Source of the DNA: Amycolatopsis nigrescens CSC17Ta-90
GTDB taxonomy: Bacteria > Actinomycetota > Actinomycetes > Mycobacteriales > Pseudonocardiaceae
Direction: 5' to 3'
DNA: 64,000 nt
Assembly: GCF_000384315.1 (NCBI RefSeq)
Contig: NZ_ARVW01000001.1
Location: forward strand, 2,055,746-2,119,745
The notes beneath the pieces are model-generated. The model had not been told where the DNA came from. It searched no databases and saw nothing but the letters and a program-made list of their open reading frames with translations. The translations under genes were made by a program, and so were the position numbers. Of the stretch, positions 43,158-52,400 are shown piece after piece. Position 1 is the stretch's first letter; every line of letters begins with the position of its first letter.

Positions 43158-43847
43158 GTGAACGCGACCTTCTCCACCCTGGAGGGCTTCTACCTTCCGC
43201 GCAGTAGCGGCGAGTCGAGCCTGTTCCAGATCTGGGAACGAGGTGAAGCGCGTGGGGACTCCGTCACACCGTCCACCTACTCGGCCGCCTACCGGGACTG
43301 GATGCACGAAAAACTGGTGGCCGCGATCAAGGACAACGAGACCGACCGGCTGCTCAGCCTTGGCAGCGGCAACGCGACGCTGGAGCGCTGCATCGTGCAG
43401 GACGGCTACCGGGTGCTCGCGGTCGACGCGATCCAGGAAGCGGTCGACCTGGCCAGGTCCAAGGACGTGGACGCGGTGTGCGCGGACGTGATGGCGTGGA
43501 CTCCCGACGGCACCTGGCCCGTGATCTACGCCGATGGCCTGCTCGGTCACCTCTACGATGCCGACCGCGGTCTGGCGCCGGTGTTCCGGCGAATCCGCTC
43601 CTGGCTGGCCGATGGGCCCGGCGGCGGCACCTTCATCGCCTCCAACGACAGCCCCGCGGGCACGCATCCGGCACAGGCCGCGCCCGGAGTCCCCGGATTC
43701 CACTGGCTGTCCCCCGGCTACTTGCGGGACGAGGCCCTCGCGGGGGGCTTCACCGAAATCAGCACCGACCTGTTCCACTACGACCGCCCCCTGTCGGGAA
43801 GGCGGACCCGCGCGGTGATCACCGCGAACCTCGAACCCACTTCTTGA
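43158..43847 (+). CDS. Class I SAM-dependent methyltransferase (TblA-like position)
   Basis: 229 residues from GTG 43158 (AAGGGA upstream). The SAM motif I is LLSLGSGNATLE with VLAVDAIQEAVDLARSK after the second strand and VIYADGLLGHLY as the substrate strand; GSGNATLE shows the usual G-x-G-x-G is altered to GSGNAT. The N terminus (STLEGFYLPRSSGESSLFQIWERGEARGDSVTPSTYS) is specific and unassigned. It sits between the preQ0 genes and the decarboxylase. In the tabtoxin pathway a one-carbon unit from methionine is used and a protein of this type is encoded, which is why I note the parallel; the substrate is unproven. Confidence 0.8.
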   Translation: MNATFSTLEGFYLPRSSGESSLFQIWERGEARGDSVTPSTYSAAYRDWMHEKLVAAIKDNETDRLLSLGSGNATLERCIVQDGYRVLAVDAIQEAVDLARSKDVDAVCADVMAWTPDGTWPVIYADGLLGHLYDADRGLAPVFRRIRSWLADGPGGGTFIASNDSPAGTHPAQAAPGVPGFHWLSPGYLRDEALAGGFTEISTDLFHYDRPLSGRRTRAVITANLEPTS

Positions 43848-43864
43848 GTGCAGGGAAACACATC

Positions 43865-45157
43865 ATGCCGATGAGCGAAGACTTCGCGCTGCGCCTGGAT
43901 GCGGTGCTGCAACCGGCCGTCGAGCGTTTCGGGACGCCTTTCCACATCTACGACGAGCAAGGTATCGGCGAAACCTGCGCGGCGTTCGATACGGCCTTCG
44001 AAGGAACCCCGTACCGGGAGCACTTCGCGGTCAAAGCACTGCCCAATCCGATCCCGCTGCGATTGCTCGCCGAACGCGGGCTGGGCTTCGACTGCAGTTC
44101 GCTGCCGGAACTGGCACTGGCCGCCAAGGCGGGGGCCGTTGGCCACGACATCTGCTTCACTTCGAACAACACCAGCAGCGCCGAACTCGCGGCCGCACTG
44201 GCACTCGGGGCGTTGATCAACGTGGACGACGTGACGGTGTTCGACAAGCTGGTGGCGATCGGCGACGTGCCCGACACCCTGTGCTTCCGGGTGCACCCCG
44301 GGATAGCGGGTTCCCTTGTCGGCGAGTCCTACCTCGGCAACCCCGATTCGGCCAAGTTCGGTGTCCCGGCCGACCAGCTGATCGGGGTGTGCGCCCGCGC
44401 ACGGCGACACGGTGTGCGGCACTTCGGCCTGCACATGATGCTCGGTTCGGGATTCCTGTCCGGACAACCCTTCCTGCGCAGCCTCGACCTTCTGCTGGAG
44501 CAGGCGGCTCGGCTGCACGAGTCGTCGGGCATCACCGTCGAGTTCGTGAATCTCGGCGGCGGAATCGGCATCCCCTACCGGCCGGACGAGCCGGTCTTCG
44601 ACCTGGCCGGGCTGGGCATGGCCATCGGGGACAAGTTGTCGTCGTGGGCCCGGCGCCACGGCCTGCCGCGCCCCACGGTGCTGTTCGAAAGCGGCCGCTA
44701 CGTCACCGGGCCGCACGGCGTGCTGGTCACCCGCGTGCTGAACAGGATGAGCAAAGGGCGGGAGTACGTCGGCGTCGACGCCGGCATGAGCGCGCTGATG
44801 CGGCCAGGGATGTACGCCGCCTATCACCACGTCACCGTTCCCGGCGGTGCGGGACGGCCGCACGAGATCGTGGACGTGGTCGGCTCGCTGTGCGAGAACA
44901 ACGACAAGTTCGCCCAGCAGCGGGAGATTCCCGCGACGGCGGAGGGCGACCTGGTGCTCATCCACGACACCGGGGCACATGCCCTGTCCATGGGGTTCAA
45001 CTACAACGGACGGCTGCGCCCGCAGGAACTGCTGCTCCGTGCGGACGGCAGCGTGGAGCGGATTCGCCGGGCGGAAGCCGAGAGCGACTACTTCGCCACC
45101 CTGGACTTCCCGCCGCTGCGCCTGTCCCCGAGTGAGCTGTCGGTGGGCGCGGCGTGA
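43865..45157 (+). CDS. PLP-dependent decarboxylase, LysA/DAP decarboxylase-like
   Basis: 430 residues from ATG 43865. Fold-type III PLP enzyme: Lys57 in FAVKALPNP binds the cofactor, GFDCSSLPELALA, SGFLSGQPF, FVNLGGGIGIPY and LFESGRYVTGPHG phosphate loops. SLCENNDKFAQQREIP corresponds to the C-x-x-x-D active-site segment contributed by the second subunit. This matches diaminopimelate decarboxylase-like enzymes and TabA of the tabtoxin cluster; LysA of lysine synthesis would normally sit near thrA/argS. It probably acts on a substituted diaminopimelate-like acid, or may have lost decarboxylation. The next gene overlaps by 4 nt. Confidence 0.88.
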   Translation: MPMSEDFALRLDAVLQPAVERFGTPFHIYDEQGIGETCAAFDTAFEGTPYREHFAVKALPNPIPLRLLAERGLGFDCSSLPELALAAKAGAVGHDICFTSNNTSSAELAAALALGALINVDDVTVFDKLVAIGDVPDTLCFRVHPGIAGSLVGESYLGNPDSAKFGVPADQLIGVCARARRHGVRHFGLHMMLGSGFLSGQPFLRSLDLLLEQAARLHESSGITVEFVNLGGGIGIPYRPDEPVFDLAGLGMAIGDKLSSWARRHGLPRPTVLFESGRYVTGPHGVLVTRVLNRMSKGREYVGVDAGMSALMRPGMYAAYHHVTVPGGAGRPHEIVDVVGSLCENNDKFAQQREIPATAEGDLVLIHDTGAHALSMGFNYNGRLRPQELLLRADGSVERIRRAEAESDYFATLDFPPLRLSPSELSVGAA

Positions 45158-46293
45158 AGGCCGGGCAGTTGTGGCACCGGGAGCAACTGCTGGCACTGGC
45201 GGCCGAGCACGGCCATGTACCGCTGGACCTCTCGCTCGGGGTGGCGGCCGATCCGGAACCGGCACCGGCTCCCGCGAGTGGCCGGCACCGGGAACCGGCT
45301 CGTTACCCGCCCAGCAGGGGGACCCCGCGGCTGCTGACGGCGGCCGCGGGGTATCTGCTGCGCCGGTTCGGGGTCACCGTGCCCACCTCCTCGATCGCCG
45401 CCTGCGCCGGCGCCAAGGAGTTCATCGCCACCGCACCGCTGTTCCTGAGCCGGACGCGGGCCGCCACCGGACGCCCGCGTGACACCGTGCTGATCCCGAC
45501 CCTCGGCTATCCGCCCTACGAAATGGGTGCCGGCCTCGCCGGGCTGCGGTCGCACCGAGTACCCGTCGACGACGGCTTCCGGATGCGGCTGGACCTGCTC
45601 CCGCCGGAGGTCGTGGACAGGGCGCTCTGCCTGTGGGTGAACAGCCCGGCGAACCCGACCGGAGTCGTCGAACCCCTCGCGGCGATCGCCGAGTGGGGGC
45701 GGGCCCGGGGTGTGGTCGTGCTTTCGGACGAGGCGTACGCGGACACGACCTGGCTGCACGAGCCCCGCACCGTCTTGTCCAGCGGCCTGGACGGGGTGCT
45801 CGCGGTGCACAGCCTGTCCAAGAGGTCCAACGCGCCGGGACTTCGGGTCGGCACCTATGCCGGTGACCCCCGGCTGGTCGACGAGCTGACCGGGCTCCGG
45901 CGTCAGGCCGGGCTCATCGCCGCCGAAACCGCACAGGCCGGCGCCGCGCTGCTGCTCGACGACGACCGGCATGCCGAAGAGCAGCGGGCGCGCAACGCGG
46001 CACGGATCGAGGCGCTGGTCGAGGAGTGCAACGCGAACGGCCTGCGGTGCACCGCACCGGAGGGCGGCTTGTTCCTGTGGCTGGCCGTGCCCGGTGGTGA
46101 CGCGGCGACGTTCGCGCGGGAAGCGGCCGTGCACGCCGGGATCGTGCTGGCGCAGGGCGATGCCTACGGACCGGCCGGGCGAGGACACGTACGGATTTCC
46201 GCGGTGCACGACCGGAGTGTCATCGCATCGCGCTTGAAGCTGTTGTCCACCCGGCCGTCCGGCCGGACCAGGGCGTCGATGTGCATTCAGTGA
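45154..46293 (+). CDS. Class I aminotransferase, DapC-like
   Basis: 379 residues from GTG 45154. PLP Lys in HSLSKRSNAPGLRVG, the motif typical of actinobacterial N-succinyldiaminopimelate aminotransferases; VNSPANPTG and VVLSDEAYAD complete the site, and RISA-type Arg (HVRISAV) binds the substrate carboxylate. In the lysine pathway DapC aminates N-succinyl-2-amino-6-ketopimelate. Here it lies with a DapD-like and a LysA-like gene, so it is expected to aminate an acylated keto acid made by the cluster. The N terminus (residues 20-50) is Pro/Ala-rich and variable. Confidence 0.88.
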   Translation: MKAGQLWHREQLLALAAEHGHVPLDLSLGVAADPEPAPAPASGRHREPARYPPSRGTPRLLTAAAGYLLRRFGVTVPTSSIAACAGAKEFIATAPLFLSRTRAATGRPRDTVLIPTLGYPPYEMGAGLAGLRSHRVPVDDGFRMRLDLLPPEVVDRALCLWVNSPANPTGVVEPLAAIAEWGRARGVVVLSDEAYADTTWLHEPRTVLSSGLDGVLAVHSLSKRSNAPGLRVGTYAGDPRLVDELTGLRRQAGLIAAETAQAGAALLLDDDRHAEEQRARNAARIEALVEECNANGLRCTAPEGGLFLWLAVPGGDAATFAREAAVHAGIVLAQGDAYGPAGRGHVRISAVHDRSVIASRLKLLSTRPSGRTRASMCIQ

Positions 46294-46304
46294 AGGGAAA
46301 ACAT

Positions 46305-47315
46305 ATGTCCAACGTCCTTCCCGTCCTCGATCTGCGGGACGCGGACCGGGGGCCGTCGACCCGCGCGGACTTCCTCGCCGAGCTGCGGGCCGCCGTGCAC
46401 GACATCGGTTTCTTCCAGCTCGTCGGGCACGGAATCGACAACGGTGCCGAAATCCTGCGGCTGACCCAGTCGTTCTTCGCCCTGCCGGAGAGCGATCTCG
46501 CCGAACTCAGCATCCTCAAGTCGCCGCACCTGCGCGGCTACTCCGAGGTGGGGCGCGAACTCACCAAGGGCGCACCCGACCAGCGGCGCCAGCTCGACAT
46601 CGGGCCGGAGCGCGATCCCAGCCCGGCCGATCCGGACGCCGCGCCGTACCTGTGGCTGGTCGGCCCGAACCAGTGGCCGGCCGCGATGCCGGAACTCCGG
46701 CCCGCGATCACCGCCGCGATGGACGCGCTGACCGCGGTCTCCCACCGGCTGCTCCGGCTCATCCTGGCCGCCCTCGACGCGCCGGAGGACTTCCTGGACC
46801 CGATCGTGTCGCCCGATCCGCAGGTGCACCTGAAGCTGCTGCACTACCCGGGCCGCCGGGCCGAGCGACCGGACGAAGACCAGGGCATCGGCGTGCACAA
46901 GGACTACGGCCTGCTCACCCTGCTCCTGCAGGACCACCACGGCGGCCTGCAGGTTTCGCTCACCGAGGGCGAGTTCATCGACGTCCCGCCGGTTCCGGGT
47001 GCGTTCGTGGTCAACCTCGGTGAGCTGCTGGAGGTCGCGACCCGCGGGTACCTCCGCGCCACCACGCACCGGGTGGTCAGCCCGCCGGCGGGGGTGGACC
47101 GCCACTCCGTTCCGTTCTTCTACAACCCCCGGCTGGACGCGACGATGCTGCCGCTGCCGACGCGTGCCGTCCGTGACGCGGGCGGTGTCGTGCACGATCC
47201 GGACAACCCGTTGACCAACAGCTATGGCGCCAACGTGCTGCGCGGCATGCTGCGGGCCTTCCCCGACCTCATCGCGCTGCACCACCCCGAGTTGCTCGGC
47301 TACTCGTCACGATGA
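46305..47315 (+). CDS. Isopenicillin N synthase-like Fe(II)/2-oxoglutarate dioxygenase
   Basis: 336 residues from ATG 46305 (GAAGGGAAAA upstream). N-terminal DIOX_N region (LPVLDLRDADRGPSTRADFLAELRAAVHDIGFFQLVGHGI), iron ligands His-x-Asp in VHKDYGLLTLLLQD and His in ATTHRVV, and Arg-x-Ser in DRHSVPFFYNP for 2-oxoglutarate. The substrate cannot be read from sequence; members hydroxylate or cyclise amino acids and small molecules. In the cluster it could oxidise the amino acid made by the Dap-like enzymes. It overlaps the DapD-like gene by 4 nt. Confidence 0.9.
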   Translation: MSNVLPVLDLRDADRGPSTRADFLAELRAAVHDIGFFQLVGHGIDNGAEILRLTQSFFALPESDLAELSILKSPHLRGYSEVGRELTKGAPDQRRQLDIGPERDPSPADPDAAPYLWLVGPNQWPAAMPELRPAITAAMDALTAVSHRLLRLILAALDAPEDFLDPIVSPDPQVHLKLLHYPGRRAERPDEDQGIGVHKDYGLLTLLLQDHHGGLQVSLTEGEFIDVPPVPGAFVVNLGELLEVATRGYLRATTHRVVSPPAGVDRHSVPFFYNPRLDATMLPLPTRAVRDAGGVVHDPDNPLTNSYGANVLRGMLRAFPDLIALHHPELLGYSSR

Positions 47316-48145
47316 CCACGACGAGCCCGATTCCCCCGGCCATCGACGAGCTGTGGCAGGTCCGCGCCGACCTCACGGCCGGTGACCGCGAGGCGCTGCC
47401 GATCGTGTCCTCGGCGCTGGCCCTGCTGGACTGCGGCGGGGCCAGGGTCTCGTGGGTCGACTCCGGCAGCGACGAGGTCGTCGTGGACGAACGGGCCCGC
47501 CGGGCGATCCTGTTGTCGTTCAAGCTGTTCGCGATGCGCGAGAGCAAGGTCGGGCCGTTCCACCAGCACGACCGGTTGCCGCTGAAGTCGGCCTTTCCCG
47601 GCGTCCGGGTGGTGCCCGGTGCGATCGCCAGGTACGGCAGCCACATCGCGCCCGGCGCGGTGCTGATGCCGTCGTTCGTGAACATCGGCGCGCACGTCGG
47701 GGCCGGCACCCTGGTCGACACCTGGGCGACGGTCGGCTCCTGCGCCCAGGTGGCGGCGAACGTGCACCTGTCCGGCGGTGTCGGCCTCGGCGGAGTGCTC
47801 GAACCGGCGGGGGCCGCGCCGGTCGTGGTGGAGGAGGACGCGTTCGTCGGGTCCCGTTCCATCGTGGTCGAGGGCGCCCGCGTGCGACGGGGTGCCAAGC
47901 TCGGCGCCGGTGTCCTGCTGACCGGCACCAGCCGCGTCTTCGATGCCGAGACCGGCGAGGAGCTGCCACGAGGCGAGGCTCCCGCCTGGTCCGTGTGCGT
48001 GAGCGCGACCAGGACCCGATCGTTCCCCGGTGGCGAATTCGGGGTGCCGTGCCTGCTGGTGATCAAACGGCTGGCGCCCGGCGAGCGGCACGACAAGCTC
48101 CTGCTGGACAGCCTGTTCCGAGAGCACGGCGGCAGCAATGCCTGA
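47312..48145 (+). CDS. Tetrahydrodipicolinate N-succinyltransferase-like protein (DapD/TabB-like)
   Basis: 277 residues, the length of the proteobacterial DapD and of TabB rather than the longer mycobacterial DapD. Left-handed beta-helix repeats from about 95: FPGVRVVPGAIARYGSHIAPGAVLMPSFVNIGAHVGAGTLVDTWATVGSCAQVAANVHLSGGVGLGGVLEP, then VVEEDAFVGSRSIVVEG and KLGAGVLL. It transfers a succinyl or related acyl group to the amine of tetrahydrodipicolinate in lysine synthesis. A cluster copy, paired with DapC-like and LysA-like genes, points to an acylated side pathway. An intact ordinary dapD is expected elsewhere in the genome. Confidence 0.93.
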   Translation: MTTTSPIPPAIDELWQVRADLTAGDREALPIVSSALALLDCGGARVSWVDSGSDEVVVDERARRAILLSFKLFAMRESKVGPFHQHDRLPLKSAFPGVRVVPGAIARYGSHIAPGAVLMPSFVNIGAHVGAGTLVDTWATVGSCAQVAANVHLSGGVGLGGVLEPAGAAPVVVEEDAFVGSRSIVVEGARVRRGAKLGAGVLLTGTSRVFDAETGEELPRGEAPAWSVCVSATRTRSFPGGEFGVPCLLVIKRLAPGERHDKLLLDSLFREHGGSNA

Positions 48146-48190
48146 CGCGTTGACACGGAATTGTTTCCAGACCGAGAAAGAACGCGTGAT

Positions 48191-49438
48191 ATGACCATTA
48201 CTGGACCTGCGGTTCTTCTGGTGGACCCGACCCTCAACGGGGCCGGCTACAAGGCGGCGGCCCGCGACCTCGGGTTCGCCGTGGTCTCGCTGTACACCTG
48301 CGAATACACCGCCACGGCACCGGATCATGCCGCGGGCGACGACCTGTCGTACTACGCCGGCGAGCCGGAAGAGGCGGTGCACGCGGTCACCGAGGCCGGG
48401 CTGGACCTCCGTGCGGTGGTGCCCGCGATGGAGGTGAGCACCCATATCGCGGACCGGATCGCCGAACTGCTCGACCTGCCCGGCAACGAGCACGCACTCG
48501 CCGGATCCCGGCGCAACAAGGCCGCCATGCGAGAACGTGCCCGCCACGCCGGCCTTCGCATTCCCGAGTTCCACCTTGTCCACGCACTGGACGAAATCGC
48601 GCCCGCGGCGCACGACATCGGGTTTCCGGCCATTCTCAAGCCCACTTCGGGTGCGGGCTCGCAAGGCGTGACGCTGATTCCCGATGCCGAAGCGTTGCGT
48701 GATCTCGGTGGCCTGGAAACGCATGACGCCTTCGACATGCCCATCACCGAATGGCTCGTCGAGCGCTATATCAGGGGACGGCAGATTTCGGCGAACTACT
48801 ACAGCTTCGCCGGTGAGCACCGGCTGGTGGACATGTGGGAGTTCCGCCAGCCCGACGACCGGGACTACGACTTCCCCATCTGGGACAACATGCAGATCGA
48901 CGACGGCCACCCCGAGTGGCACAAGGTCGACGGCTACGTGCGCGAAGTCCTGGACGCCTACGGCATCGAGCGTGGCCCGAGCCATACCGAGGTCAAGTGC
49001 TCGGACGGCGAGGTCTACCTGCTGGAGGTCGCCGCCCGGCTGCCGGGCGGCCCGATGGTCGGCATGTGGACCGAGCACAGCGCGCTGCGGCCGTACCACG
49101 ATTCGATCCGGTGTTTCCTCGGTGAGCGTCCGGCGATGTTCGAAGCGCCGCTCACCTTCGATGCGCGCTGCGGCGCCATCGCGATCCGCAACGACGATGA
49201 ACCGGGCACCCTGGTCGCGATCGAGGGCCTGGACGCCGTGCGCGAACTTCCGGGCATCGAAGAGGTGCTGATCGGTTATCAGCCGGGAGACCAGGTTCCG
49301 GTCACCCGGGACGATCTCACCATTCCGCTCGGGTTCTACTTTTCCGGGGCCGACCGCGACGAGGTGCTTCGCATGCTCAAGGAGATCCGGTCCAGGGTGT
49401 CGCTGCGCATTGAACGCCCGTCCGGAGCGGCGCGATGA
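48191..49438 (+). CDS. ATP-grasp ligase
   Basis: 415 residues from ATG 48191. Three ATP-grasp parts: the N-terminal alpha/beta domain (AVLLVDPTLNGAGYKAAARDLG), the ATP-binding lid FPAILKPTSGAGSQGVTLI, and the metal-binding strand HTEVKCSDGEVYLLEVAARLPGG. The C terminus is a beta domain found in amino acid ligases such as BacD and carnosine synthase. Expected reaction: ATP-dependent ligation of an amino acid to another amine. In tabtoxin the final Thr is added by a protein of this class. It overlaps the next NRPS gene by 4 nt. The coupled substrates are unknown. Confidence 0.9.
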   Translation: MTITGPAVLLVDPTLNGAGYKAAARDLGFAVVSLYTCEYTATAPDHAAGDDLSYYAGEPEEAVHAVTEAGLDLRAVVPAMEVSTHIADRIAELLDLPGNEHALAGSRRNKAAMRERARHAGLRIPEFHLVHALDEIAPAAHDIGFPAILKPTSGAGSQGVTLIPDAEALRDLGGLETHDAFDMPITEWLVERYIRGRQISANYYSFAGEHRLVDMWEFRQPDDRDYDFPIWDNMQIDDGHPEWHKVDGYVREVLDAYGIERGPSHTEVKCSDGEVYLLEVAARLPGGPMVGMWTEHSALRPYHDSIRCFLGERPAMFEAPLTFDARCGAIAIRNDDEPGTLVAIEGLDAVRELPGIEEVLIGYQPGDQVPVTRDDLTIPLGFYFSGADRDEVLRMLKEIRSRVSLRIERPSGAAR

Positions 49439-52400
49439 CTGAATTCACCGCGGCGCAACGGAGATTGCGCGAAGAGGTGCGATCCCTGCTGGGACGGCCC
49501 GAGCTCCAGGACGAGCTGACCGCACTGGGCGGCGGGGCCACCCCTGGCCACCCGGAACGCCATCCGGAGCACCTGTACCGCCAGCTCGGCGCGCGCGGCC
49601 TGATCGCGCCGCACTGGCCGGTGCGTTACGGCGGGCGCGGGCTGGGCTGGGTGGAGGCGGGCATCGTCGCGGAGGAACTGGCCCTGCACGGTGTGCCGGA
49701 CACGGCCATCGTCAACGGGATCTACAACACGGGCCAGATCGTGCTCACCGCGGGCACTCCGGCTCAGCGGCAGCGCGTGCTGCCCTGGCTCGCTTCCGGA
49801 CACCGGCTCGCCACCGCGCTGCTCACCGAGCCGGAAGCGGGTTCCGATCTGGCTTCGCTGCGCAGCACGGCAACCCGGACCGCCACCGGCTGGACGCTGA
49901 GCGGGACCAAGATCTGGAACGCCAAGGCACATCTGGCGGAGGTGGCGATCTGCGCGGCCCGCACCGGCCAAGGCGACGGATACACCGGTATCAGCCTGTT
50001 CCTGGTGCCGTTGCGGGCCGAGCAGATCCGGGTCACCGCACTGGACACGACCAATGTCGAGACGCTGTACGAGGTGACGTTCACCGAGCTGCCGCTGGCG
50101 GCGGACCAGCTTCTCGGTTCGGCCGGTGAAGGGTGGCCGCTGCTGGTCGGTGCGCTGACCCTGGAACGAGCCGGGCTGGGCTACCACGGACGCGCAAGCC
50201 GCTGGCTCACCGCGCTCGCCGAGTACCTGAGCCACCTCGACGGCCCGGCCGGCGCCGAGCTCGACCACCGGGTGTCGGCACTGTGGCGTCGGCTGCGGGC
50301 CGGCCGCGAGCTGGCCTGGCAGGCGGTGCGAACCGTTGCCGCACAAGGCGTGGAGGCCGCGGCGGTGCCCGCGGCGACGGCGAAGTGGTTCAACACCGAA
50401 CTCGCGGCCGATGTCACCGACCTCGCCCAGGCGGTCGATGGCGAGCTGTCCGCCGGAGCGTCGTCTTCCCCGCTGGTCGCGGCCCACCGGGAAGCGGTCG
50501 GCCTCACCCTGGCGGCGGGGACGTCGGAGATGATGCTCACGATCGTGCAAGCGAACCTCCGCGGCCTGCTCGGCGGTGCGACAGACGACAGAGCCAACAC
50601 AGCCGACACGGCGGGAAGTCTCACCGCGGCCCTGCGCTCAGCCCACAATGCCGGTGACGCGGGTCTTGCGTCGCCTGACCTCGGCCGGGTGGCACTCGCC
50701 CAGCTCGACTCCGAGCGCGTTGTCGCCGAAGAGAAGGCGGTGTTGATCGCATCGGCGGAACGCGGGCACGACAGTCCGCTGCGGCCCGGCCCGCTCAAGG
50801 TCCAGAACCGTCCCGGCGGCGGCTGGTCGGTCACCGGAACCCGCTGGGCACAGGCAGTGCAGCCAGCGGGCACGGACCCGATCGAACTGCTGCTCCCGAT
50901 CTCACTCGACGATTCGAGCATCACGGTGGCCCTGTTGCCGGCCGACCGGCCCGGGGTGGTGGTCGAACCGGCACCTACGGTCGAGCCACCAGTGCCATCG
51001 GTGCCTTGCCGGATCCACCTGCACGATGTGGACGTCGAACCCGCCGACGTGCTCCGTTCCCCGGACCCGTCCGGCTATCCGGCCGCTCTCGCCCGTGCCC
51101 GGCTGGTGGCCGCGGGATATCTGCTCGGCGGCTGCCGCCGGATGCTCCGCACCGCACTGCGCCGCGCCGACACCCGCCACCAGTTCGGCCGCCCGCTGTC
51201 GGCGAACCAGTCGATCGGGCACACCCTGGCCGCCGCCTGGGGACGGACCCACGCCGCCTGGTCACTCGCCGAACGGGTGGCGGCGGACCTCGATCGGGGC
51301 GCCGCGGCCGACGAAGTCGCCGCGGTTCTGGTCCTCGCCGCCGAGGCGACCACCGAGGTGATCCGGCTCGCGACCCGCGTGTCCGGGGCGAGCGGCTTGC
51401 TGCGCCTCGGGCCGGTGCAGGACTTCGCCCGCCTTGCCCGCTACCCCACCTCGGCGTTGGGCACGCTGTCCGCGGTGCGCGCCGAAGCCGCGGACGTGCG
51501 GCTGACCGGAGACGGGACCGACCACGCCGACCCCGAGCCCCACGACTGCCTCGAGCCCGCGCACGAGTCGGTGCTCCCGGAATACCGGCTGTTCGAGCAG
51601 CAGGCGCGGCGGACACCGACCGCTGTCGCACTGGTCTGCGGGACCGAACACGTGACCTATGCGGACCTCGACGCACGGGCGAACCGGCTCGCGCACGCCC
51701 TGCGCCGGCACGGAGCGGGGCCGGACGTTCCGGTGGGCGTGTGCCTGCAGCGGTCGGCCGACCTTGTCGTCGCGGTGCTCGCCGTGCTCAAAGCCGGGAG
51801 TGCTTACGTTCCGCTCGATCCCGCGTATCCGCCGGCACGCCTGCACGACATGATCCGCGACTCCGACCCCGCCGTGGTGCTCACGCAGGAGTGGATGCGC
51901 GAATGGCTGCCCGCCGACCGGCTGCTGCTGTGCCTGGACACCGACGAGACGGTGCCGGCCCAGCCGGACACGGAACTGCCGGGCGACCCGCACCCCGCCA
52001 ACCTCATGTACGTCATGTACACCTCGGGCTCCACCGGGCGGCCCAAGGGCGTCATGGTGCCGCACGGAGCGATCGCCAACCGCATGGCTTGGGACCGGGC
52101 GACGTTCCCGATCTCGGCGGCGGATGCCGTCCTGCAGCTCACGTCGATCAGTTTCGACCCGTCCGTGTGGGAGATCTTCTGCGCGCTCACCAGCGGTGCG
52201 CGGCTGGTGCTCCCGCCTCCGGACGCCCACCTCGACCCGCCCGGCGTGATCGACCTGATCCTGCGGGAAGGCGTTACCGCGCTGACCGCGGTGCCGTCCC
52301 AGATCGCCCTGCTGGCCGAGCAGGAACCCGGCCTGCTGGACTGCCCGTCGTTGCGGTACGTGTTCTGCGGCGGAGACGTGCTGCCGCAAGCGCTTGCGGA

